Shown here: piece by piece, positions 1-4,923 of the stretch | Position numbering within the stretch: the first letter of the stretch is position 1 | How the letters are laid out: each line of letters begins with the position of its first letter | From: Patescibacteria group bacterium | GTDB lineage: Bacteria; Patescibacteriota; Microgenomatia; UBA1400; PJMF01 | DNA length: 7,602 bases | NCBI GenBank assembly: GCA_018813375.1 | Contig: JAHJBU010000067.1 | Location: forward strand, 1-7,602 | Reading direction: 5' to 3' | The notes under the pieces: generated by a model | What the model was told of the DNA's origin: nothing | Databases searched by the model: none | The model's input: the letters and a program-made list of their open reading frames with translations, nothing else | Translations under genes and position numbers: made by a program

Positions 1-273
1 AACAATGCAATTATTTTTAAAAAACCACATCTAGATGGTGTTCATCTTGAGGATGTAAAATTAAAAAAAGGAGAATGGACTATTGCTGGAAATAGTGGAG
101 TAATTTTGGTTATCGCTGCGTCTGGACCAACAATGCGTCAGGCTCAAGCTCAGATGCGTAATCGTATTAAAAATATTATTATTCCTAATATGTATTATCG
201 TATTGATATAGGTAGCCGTTGGTATGAGGATAGTGATAGGCTACATGCCTGGGGATATTTGCGAGAAATATAA
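1..273 (+). CDS. purD: Phosphoribosylamine-glycine ligase (PurD-like), C-terminal part only
   Basis: Partial gene; the 5' part lies outside the window. The frame is open from base 1 to a TAA at 271-273 and gives 90 residues. The visible part matches the C-terminal domain of GAR synthetase (GARS_C fold): a short strand-rich stretch (GEWTIAGNSGVILVIAA), then SGPTMRQAQAQ followed by a helix, then the family signature near the end, NMYYRIDIGSRW (compare the usual FYRxDIG). The complete enzyme joins glycine to phosphoribosylamine using ATP in de novo purine synthesis, in the cytoplasm; the ATP-grasp catalytic part is not visible here. The tail continues about 14 residues past the YRIDIG motif (EDSDRLHAWGYLREI), a little longer than in the E. 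coli type enzyme. The SET-domain gene follows after 9 bases, so the two are probably co-transcribed. The assignment rests on the C-terminal motif alone. Confidence 0.72.
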   Translation, partial: NNAIIFKKPHLDGVHLEDVKLKKGEWTIAGNSGVILVIAASGPTMRQAQAQMRNRIKNIIIPNMYYRIDIGSRWYEDSDRLHAWGYLREI

Positions 274-282
274 AAAAGAGAT

Positions 283-711
283 ATGCAGAAGCAAAATATT
301 TTAGCAAGACAAAAAATTATAGAATTACTCAAAAATACTTATTGTCGCCTCCAGCCCTCGAAAGTTTCTGGGGTAGGAGTGGTGGCTATTAAAGATATTC
401 CGGCTAATACAGAGCTATTTAATGGTCAGGGAAATCAACAGTGGCATACTTTTCAAATGAATGAGCTTGATTTTTTAGATAAAGAAATACTCAAAATGAT
501 AGATGATTTTTTTGTCATTGAGAAAAATCAAACAGTTAGAATTCCAAAAGGAGCTCTGAGTGGAATGGATATGTCTTACTATTTAAATCATTCACAAAAT
601 CCAAACGCCAAAACCATAGATGAAGGTTTCACTTTTGTTTCTTTAAGAGAAATAAAAAAAGGTGAGGAAATAACAGTCTCATATGGGACTTATGATTATA
701 AGTATATGTGA
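283..711 (+). CDS. Small single-domain SET methyltransferase
   Basis: A 142-residue protein made almost entirely of a SET domain. SET proteins transfer a methyl group from S-adenosylmethionine, usually to a protein lysine. Visible motifs: the N-terminal SxxGxGvvA turn with a following 'DIPANTELF' (residues 27-46), the AdoMet-binding/knot motif NHSQNPN (102-108), and the closing GEEITVSYG (127-135) with the conserved Tyr134 and the preceding 'VSLREIKKGEE'. No Cys-rich pre-SET or post-SET segment, no signal peptide and no membrane helix are present; the size is like the minimal viral/bacterial SET proteins. The ATG at 283 is preceded by an A-rich stretch with a weak AAAGAG. It lies 9 bases after the purD-like stop and probably shares that transcript. 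The substrate cannot be told from sequence; ribosomal or other basic proteins are possible targets. The family call is firm, the role is unknown. Confidence 0.85.
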   Translation: MQKQNILARQKIIELLKNTYCRLQPSKVSGVGVVAIKDIPANTELFNGQGNQQWHTFQMNELDFLDKEILKMIDDFFVIEKNQTVRIPKGALSGMDMSYYLNHSQNPNAKTIDEGFTFVSLREIKKGEEITVSYGTYDYKYM

Positions 712-714
712 ACC

Positions 715-852
715 CTAGTGGTAGCGTTTTAGTTTTTGATTTACTATGTAAACGCTAACTGCAATTATGCCACCTCCGACTAGTTCTGGTAATGAAACTA
801 GTTCTTGATAAAAAATCAATCCTAAAAGCAATGAAAATAAAGGTGAAAGCAG
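715..852 (-). pseudogene. C-terminal remnant of an EamA (DMT) transporter
   Basis: Reading the minus strand from 852 down to a TAG at 715-717 gives about 45 residues that look like the last two membrane helices of an EamA transporter: LLSPLFSLLLGLIFYQEL, then SLPELVGGGIIAVSVYIV and a basic tail NQKLKRYH. The pattern 'sPlfs.llg.i.f.Eels.pellGg.lI..svyiv' is the signature end of this family. The frame has a TGA just upstream (853-855) and a TAA further up (877-879), and the upstream reading only loosely resembles a transporter, so this is not a functional gene. It lies between the SET gene and an intact EamA gene that runs the other way. Its sequence differs clearly from the C-terminus of that intact gene, so it is not a simple recent duplicate. 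The upper boundary is uncertain; decayed sequence may reach about 930. Confidence 0.6.
722..757. repeat. 8-bp inverted repeat
   Basis: TAGCGTTT (722-729) and its exact complement AAACGCTA (750-757) are separated by 20 bases, just after the SET gene stop. Transcribed RNA could form a hairpin here. There is no T-run after either arm and the loop is long, so a canonical intrinsic terminator is not supported. The arms lie in the last codons of the antisense transporter remnant. Confidence 0.3.
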
Positions 853-927
853 TCAAGAAACCCAATCAATCTTGGGTTAATGTATTCCTATGGGTAATTG
901 AACCAATTGAGCTAAGTGTGAGATCAT

Positions 928-1809
928 ATGGTAATGAGTTATCAACTTCTTGCTTTATCGGCAGCCATAATTTTCGCTTTAATCATTCTTCTTGTTAAGT
1001 ACATAACTAAGTATGTGGTCAAAGACTTCAATTCATTTTTCTTTTGGACTTATGTTTCAGTTATTCCCTTTGTGCTTTTCATACCAATGCGCTACGGTCT
1101 TGATTTTAGTGTGGATATGATACTGCCGATTATTATTAGCTCTATCCTACTCACAGCAGGACAGTATTTGTTTTCTCGTGGAGTTTTTCTCGTTGATGCT
1201 TCAGTAATTAGCCCTTTGTTTCAATTGCAATCTGGTTTTATTTTAATATTTGCTACCATTTTTCTTGGGGAGAGATATCAGCTATTAACATATAGTTTTT
1301 TATTATTAATGATGCTTGGAACGCTATTTGTTTCTATGACAGACAAGACTAAGCTGAAGGGTTTTATGCAGAAAGGAGTTCTCTTTATTATTGGTATGCA
1401 AGTTTTTCATGCTGGAGCTAATGTTGCTGTTGGTTTTGCTTTGAGATACACATCAATTTGGCAGATTTTATTTTATTCTTTTATTTTTAATTCAATTATT
1501 ACTAGTTCTTATATTTTATTAAAAAAAGCATCTATTACTTGGGAGCTTTCAAAAATTAAATGGATGTTTTTGAGAGCCATTTTACTATTAAGTGCTAATA
1601 CCTTACTCTATAAAGCTTTTGAAACTAATGTGTCTGTTTCTGCAGCCATAGGCTTACTTTCTTCGCCTCTGGTATTTGTAATAAGTGTTACATTAGGTTT
1701 ATTACTCCCAAAGTTTTTAGAAAAACAGAGTGTAAAAATTTATGCAATAAGGACTATAGGAATGCTAATGATTCTTTATGGAGCTTGGAATATTATGAAG
1801 CTGAGCTAG
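928..1809 (+). CDS. EamA/DMT-superfamily membrane transporter
   Basis: A 293-residue, very hydrophobic protein with about ten membrane helices arranged as two EamA-like halves. This is the usual length and architecture of drug/metabolite transporters (the RhaT/YdcZ/EamA group), which export or import small metabolites across the inner membrane. The first half ends with the family-like segment 'VDASVISPLFQLQSG...IFLGERYQLLTYSFLLLMMLGTLFVSM' spread over residues 89-137; the second half ends with 'SVSAAIGLLSSPLVFVIS' and a final helix near 272-289. Short basic loops (for example KTKLKG, about 140-145) separate the halves. The ATG at 928 has a weak GTGAG five bases upstream; the ATG at 934 is a possible alternative. 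The frame ends with TAG. The substrate cannot be predicted. It stands alone: the upstream gap holds a dead relative on the other strand, and the downstream gap holds another remnant. Confidence 0.82.
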   Translation: MVMSYQLLALSAAIIFALIILLVKYITKYVVKDFNSFFFWTYVSVIPFVLFIPMRYGLDFSVDMILPIIISSILLTAGQYLFSRGVFLVDASVISPLFQLQSGFILIFATIFLGERYQLLTYSFLLLMMLGTLFVSMTDKTKLKGFMQKGVLFIIGMQVFHAGANVAVGFALRYTSIWQILFYSFIFNSIITSSYILLKKASITWELSKIKWMFLRAILLLSANTLLYKAFETNVSVSAAIGLLSSPLVFVISVTLGLLLPKFLEKQSVKIYAIRTIGMLMILYGAWNIMKLS

Positions 1810-1833
1810 ATTCTAGGCTTTGGTTTGGATTTA

Positions 1834-1847
1834 TGCTCTCAGGAGCA
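1834..1847. repeat. Small hairpin TGCTC-tcag-GAGCA
   Basis: A perfect 5-bp stem with a 4-base loop, 25 bases after the transporter stop and directly next to the stop of the antisense remnant. It is not followed by a T-run on either strand, so it is at best a weak terminator or RNA-end structure. Confidence 0.25.
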
Positions 1848-2078
1848 GACTATCTTCTATCGAATCAATCAATTTTAATACAAGTTCGTTCAATCCTTTT
1901 TCTTCAAGAGATAGGGGTAATGAATCAACGATATTTATTATAGAAACTCTCCTAAACTCCTTAATCATATTTTTTATCTGAAGCTCTGGATATAAAGCAA
2001 AAATTAAGCCCTCTATCGCTTCAAATGCTTTAAAATATCTGATTATGCTTGTAATTGAACCAATACTCTGATATAGAG

Positions 2079-2087
2079 TGATATAAT
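2079..2087 (+). promoter_or_regulatory. Extended -10 promoter (TGATATAAT) before the GNAT gene
   Basis: A perfect TGnTATAAT extended -10 element. No good -35 sits at 17 bases; TTGAAC at 2055-2060 is 21 bases away, which an extended -10 may tolerate. Transcription would begin at about 2093-2095, right on the ATG at 2094. The message would then be leaderless if that codon is used, or have a leader of about 105 bases if the ATG at 2199 is used. The same ten bases, TGATATAATT, recur at 4141-4150. Confidence 0.55.
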
Positions 2088-2093
2088 TTTTGA

Positions 2094-2780
2094 ATGATAA
2101 GCAAAGAACGGGAAAAAGTTTTTGGATTATGTCCTTTTATAGAATATCTAAAATGGTTAGGGTTAAGACAAATTCTTGAGAAAAATAATTGGATAAGTAT
2201 GGATGAGGGAAGTTTTGTCGGTAAATTGAGACCGCACAATGAAGACGTAGGGATGATACATAGATTCTCTGGAGAAGAATTACCTCAGGTTTTGCTTCAC
2301 CAATGGTGGGTCTGGTCTCACCAACAACCATACACTGAACAAACTAGTGATAGAAAACGATTAATAAGTTGGCAGAAATTTCAAGCATGGCTAGAAAGTA
2401 GCAAATCAAAAAGAGAGTTTTATATGGTTGTTGGGAGGTGCAAAAAGTTGATTGCTATGGCGTGGATGGCAGAGGGCAAGATCTTGGGAGACGTGAAGGA
2501 TTTTAAGTTGGCAGATGGAGTAGATGGGGGTTGCCTATTATTTGACTTCTCTTCTGCTGTTAGGGTTTATTCAGAATTGGGTAAAGGAACAGGCACAGCA
2601 TTAAAGAAAATTATGATGGAAGACGTAGAGATAAGAAATTCTAAAATGAATGGATTTTGGTTCAGCACAAGTATAGATAATAAAGCTTCATTGAGGATGA
2701 ATGCTAAGTTGGGATTCAGAGAGTTGGGAAGATCGGAAGATGAAAGAACAGTGTATATGGGAAAAGGAATAAAAGCTTAA
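2094..2780 (+). CDS. GNAT-family N-acetyltransferase
   Basis: A 228-residue protein whose C-terminal half is a GNAT acetyltransferase domain, the fold that moves an acetyl group from acetyl-CoA to an amine. The acetyl-CoA loop is RVYSELGKGTGTAL (157-170; G163-K-G-T-G167, the RxxGxG/A motif). It is followed by a helix, a strand (GFWFSTSI, 187-194) and the typical NKASLRMNAKLGFRELG (196-212), where an Asn and 'klGF' close the domain. Residues 36-130 hold an N-terminal GNAT-like part rich in Trp (QWWVWSH at 70-76). The first 35 residues have no family match that I can see; the ATG at 2199 (residue 36) is a reasonable alternative start, and neither start has a clear ribosome site. The extended -10 seven bases before 2094 favours transcription of this gene alone. 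It could be an aminoglycoside- or ribosomal-protein-type acetylase, but the substrate cannot be told. It converges on the DegT-like gene. Confidence 0.72.
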   Translation: MISKEREKVFGLCPFIEYLKWLGLRQILEKNNWISMDEGSFVGKLRPHNEDVGMIHRFSGEELPQVLLHQWWVWSHQQPYTEQTSDRKRLISWQKFQAWLESSKSKREFYMVVGRCKKLIAMAWMAEGKILGDVKDFKLADGVDGGCLLFDFSSAVRVYSELGKGTGTALKKIMMEDVEIRNSKMNGFWFSTSIDNKASLRMNAKLGFRELGRSEDERTVYMGKGIKA

Positions 2781-2917
2781 TAAAAACATTCTTATTTAAT
2801 TGGTATATTAAGTAAAATGTGACCTAGCGTTACCGCATCCGAACCAGGTTACTAATGATCTAGTGGGTTTATTCAATACCTTTCTACCAGAGATAAAATG
2901 GAGATCTTGCAAAAGCA
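2781..2917. other. Convergent intergenic gap between GNAT and DegT-like genes
   Basis: This 137-base gap separates two converging genes. It contains no recognisable terminator with a T-run and no RNA gene. A plus-strand frame without a start codon is open for 39 codons from 2812 to a TAA ending in the 3' end of the DegT-like gene (VKCDLALPHPNQ, then VTNDLVGLFNTFLPEIKW). It may be another gene tail, but it is short enough to be chance. Confidence 0.3.
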
Positions 2918-4093
2918 TCAATCTATATTAAAAAGATCAATTAAATACTTGATTTCTTTTTGAGTTAACTCAGGATTGTTTCCAAAATAAAAACCATTCT
3001 GATGAATTAGATTTGCATTGACTATAGATTTTTCCCCATTATTTTTTATATATTTTTTATAGAATGGTTGATTGGTCATGTTGCCACCAACGATTGGTCT
3101 AATTTCTACCTTTCCATTACAAATATCAACTAATTTGTTTTTTGTATTCTGATCCTTACAAACGATAGGAACTGCAAAATTTGAAATAACATCTAGATGA
3201 TCCCACTTAACTTTATAAAACAACGGGTTTTTATAAATTAGCGATAATTGAAGGAAATTTTTTTGTCTACGAGAAACAATTTCTTCAATAAATTGCAATT
3301 GAAAATTACCTAAAAAACCACCAATCTCAGTTGGTCTTAAATTGTATCCCAAGTCATAAAATGTGTATCTAGAATAAAATGAAGAATTTACGCTATGCTC
3401 TTCTCTAACTTTGGCCTGATCTAATTCTGATAAATTTCTATCCCAACCATGCGCTCTCACAATTCGCAACATCGCAGAAAGTTCTTCATCGTCAGTACAG
3501 ATCATTCCGCCTTCAATAGTAGACAAATGATGACCAACATAAAAAGAAAAAGTACTAGCTAAACCAAAGTTACCAAGTTTTTTTCCTTTATAAACAGTAC
3601 CCATGGATTCACAGCTATCTTCTATTAAGATGATTTTATGTTTTTTACATACTGCTTGCACTTGATCAATTTGATCACTAAAACCTAGTAAATTAGTTAA
3701 GAAAAGCATTCTAATTTTAGAATTATTCAATGTCTTTTCCAAAGTTTGAGCAGATATATTTAAAGTTTCCAGTTCAACATCAACTGGAACTGGATTTAAG
3801 CCTAATTGGATCAACGGCATCACATTAGTTGACCAGGTGATAGCTGAAAAACCAACATTGTCTCCCTTTTTAAGATAGCCAAGATTTAAAAGCGCTTGAA
3901 CTATGGCCAAGTTAGCAGAACTTCCACTATTAACAAAAACAGCCTCTTTTCTTCCTTGGTATATGGCAAAGTTTTTTTCAAACAGTTTGCATTGCTCATC
4001 GAAACTAAGTATTTCCGCCTGAGTAATAAAAGCTTTCAAAGCCTGTTTTGTTTTCTTTTCTTTGTAAAAGCTAGATTTAATGAGCTTGATCAT
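2918..4093 (-). CDS. ColD-like PLP-dependent NDP-4-keto-6-deoxyhexose 3-dehydratase (DegT/DnrJ/EryC1 fold)
   Basis: A 391-residue member of the DegT/DnrJ/EryC1/StrS family of sugar-modifying PLP enzymes, at normal full length. Motifs in order: VNSGSSAN (54-61, phosphate-cup region), FSAITWSTNVMP (82-93), PVDVELETLN (103-112), LIEDSCESMG (156-165; Asp159 should contact the pyridine nitrogen), TFSFYVGHHLSTIEGGM (181-197), RAHGWDR (213-219), YDLGYNLRPTEIGG (246-259) and IRPIVGGNMTNQPF (331-344). The internal-aldimine Lys of sugar aminotransferases is replaced by His188. That change is known from ColD and from the CDP-sugar dehydrase E1/DdhC, which remove the 3-hydroxyl group and lead to 3,6-dideoxyhexoses. 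The Cys cluster that binds 2Fe-2S in DdhC is absent, and HHxSTIEGGM plus RAHGW resemble ColD, so a ColD-type dehydratase is favoured. No SD sequence precedes the ATG. It is divergent from the glycosyltransferase pair, which suggests a surface-glycan role. The exact nucleotide sugar is unknown. Confidence 0.8.
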   Translation of the reverse strand: MIKLIKSSFYKEKKTKQALKAFITQAEILSFDEQCKLFEKNFAIYQGRKEAVFVNSGSSANLAIVQALLNLGYLKKGDNVGFSAITWSTNVMPLIQLGLNPVPVDVELETLNISAQTLEKTLNNSKIRMLFLTNLLGFSDQIDQVQAVCKKHKIILIEDSCESMGTVYKGKKLGNFGLASTFSFYVGHHLSTIEGGMICTDDEELSAMLRIVRAHGWDRNLSELDQAKVREEHSVNSSFYSRYTFYDLGYNLRPTEIGGFLGNFQLQFIEEIVSRRQKNFLQLSLIYKNPLFYKVKWDHLDVISNFAVPIVCKDQNTKNKLVDICNGKVEIRPIVGGNMTNQPFYKKYIKNNGEKSIVNANLIHQNGFYFGNNPELTQKEIKYLIDLFNID

Positions 4094-4140
4094 ATTTTTG
4101 GTAAATTGCTTGGATTCTTAACACCATGATTATCCCTCAA

Positions 4141-4149
4141 TGATATAAT
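4141..4149 (+). promoter_or_regulatory. Extended -10 promoter (TGATATAAT) for the glycosyltransferase pair
   Basis: A perfect extended -10 in the 104-base divergent gap. A possible -35, TTAACA, lies at 4118-4123 with a long spacer of 20 bases. The start of transcription would be near 4156, giving a leader of about 42 bases before the ATG at 4198. The leader contains a nine-codon frame beginning at the ATG at 4158 (MSATNHSLV, stop TGA at 4185-4187); it may be chance. No convincing promoter for the minus-strand gene was identified in the same gap. Confidence 0.55.
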
Positions 4150-4197
4150 TGCAAGCATGAGTGCTACTAATCATAGCCTAGTTTGATCGAATTTTTT

Positions 4198-4923
4198 ATG
4201 AACTACAAACACGTTGCAATCATTATTCCCATCTTCAATGAACGAAATAATATTTTAACACTCATCGATTTGCTCCTTAAGAAAGTTCCCGGAGCAAATA
4301 TTGTTGTTGTTGACGATAACTCTCCAGATGGATCGGCCCTAGCTATCGAAAAGAACTTTGGCAAAATAAATAAAGTTCATCTTCTTAAGGGAGTCAGAAA
4401 AATGGGTAGGGGCAATGCCGTTTTTAGAGGTTTTTTTTATGCATATCAAAAATGTTCGAGTCAAATTTTTGTAGAAATGGATGCTGATCATTCTCATAAA
4501 CCTCAACTAGTTCCTCAGCTTGTTAATTTAGTGACAGCAAATACTGTTGTTTGCGCCTCTCGTTATTTAAAAGATTCAAGAATCTCTGGTTGGTCCAGGT
4601 TAAGGATTATTTTTAGTAGGTTATCAAATTTTATAATAAAAAATATCCTCAATAATCCGTTAATGGATAGCACAAATGGTTTTCGAGCCTATCCAAAAAA
4701 AGCCATAGAAGTGTTTCAAAAACATAGCCCGATTACTAGTAATTATTTGGTTCTTTCTGAAACAGTGACGCTTTTGGCTAATCACAACTTTAAGTTTTTA
4801 GAAGTTCCTTCGCATTTCCCCAATCGTACGGTTGGAAAATCAAATACAACTCCAATTTTAGCAACTCAAAGCTTGGTGGATTTGTTTATGATTTGGTGGC
4901 ATTATAAATTATGGAGAAAATAA
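4198..4923 (+). CDS. GT2 polyprenyl-phosphate hexose (mannose/glucose) synthase, DPM1-like
   Basis: A 241-residue soluble family-2 glycosyltransferase of the dolichol-phosphate mannose synthase type. It moves a hexose from a nucleotide sugar (GDP-mannose in the best-known members) to a polyprenyl phosphate on the cytoplasmic face of the membrane. Visible motifs: AIIIPIFNERNNI near the N-terminus, VVVDDNSPDG (36-45), KMGRGNAVFRGF (68-79), the metal-binding DADHSHKP (95-102), CASRYLKDSRISGWSRLR (119-136), the DSTNGFRAY motif (157-165) and a closing FPNRTVGKS. There are no C-terminal membrane helices, so it is the short DPM1 type. I chose the ATG at 4198 because the conserved domain begins directly after it; a TTG at 4183 in the same frame would add five residues. 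No SD is seen. Its last 13 bases overlap the next gene, which is probably translationally coupled and uses the lipid-linked sugar. Sugar identity is inferred only from family resemblance. Confidence 0.85.
   Translation: MNYKHVAIIIPIFNERNNILTLIDLLLKKVPGANIVVVDDNSPDGSALAIEKNFGKINKVHLLKGVRKMGRGNAVFRGFFYAYQKCSSQIFVEMDADHSHKPQLVPQLVNLVTANTVVCASRYLKDSRISGWSRLRIIFSRLSNFIIKNILNNPLMDSTNGFRAYPKKAIEVFQKHSPITSNYLVLSETVTLLANHNFKFLEVPSHFPNRTVGKSNTTPILATQSLVDLFMIWWHYKLWRK

Larger units (their letters stand above)
1831..2139 (-). pseudogene. Start-less antisense open frame, probable gene remnant
   Basis: The minus strand is open for about 100 codons from a TAA near 2137-2139 to a TAA at 1831-1833. The lower two thirds read like a real, mostly helical protein: FKAFEAIEGLIFALYPEL, then IKEFRRVSIINIVDSLPLSL, then EEKGLNELVLKLIDSIEDSL and a final LLRA. 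There is no ATG, GTG or TTG in frame until an ATG at 1966-1968, which would leave only 45 residues. The simplest reading is the 3' part of a gene whose beginning was lost, perhaps when the neighbouring GNAT gene arrived. A 45-residue protein from 1968, or a chance open frame in AT-rich DNA, are the alternatives. I do not recognise the family. The frame overlaps the first 40-odd bases of the GNAT frame on the other strand, where it is probably just fortuitously open. This remnant is the main content of the gap between 1810 and 2093. Confidence 0.35.

Noticed and set aside
722..757. Intrinsic terminator for the purD-SET transcript
   Set aside because: The inverted repeat is exact, but the loop is 20 bases and there is no T-run after the right arm.
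853..879. Recoded TGA (as Gly in some candidate phyla), which would remove one stop in the EamA remnant
   Set aside because: With TGA read as Gly a TAA still interrupts the frame a few codons upstream, and two normal genes in the window end in TGA without sensible extensions.
792..998. 68-codon plus-strand frame between the SET and EamA genes
   Set aside because: It overlaps the start of the EamA gene in another frame, and its first part is the complement of the EamA remnant; the translation resembles no protein and has no ribosome site.
2030..2331. Two minus-strand frames opposite the GNAT gene
   Set aside because: They are shadows of the GNAT coding sequence with no motif and poor composition.
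2812..2929. 39-codon plus-strand frame in the convergent gap as a gene
   Set aside because: It has no usable start codon, overlaps the 3' end of the DegT-like gene and is short enough to be chance. It is mentioned only as a weak remnant candidate.
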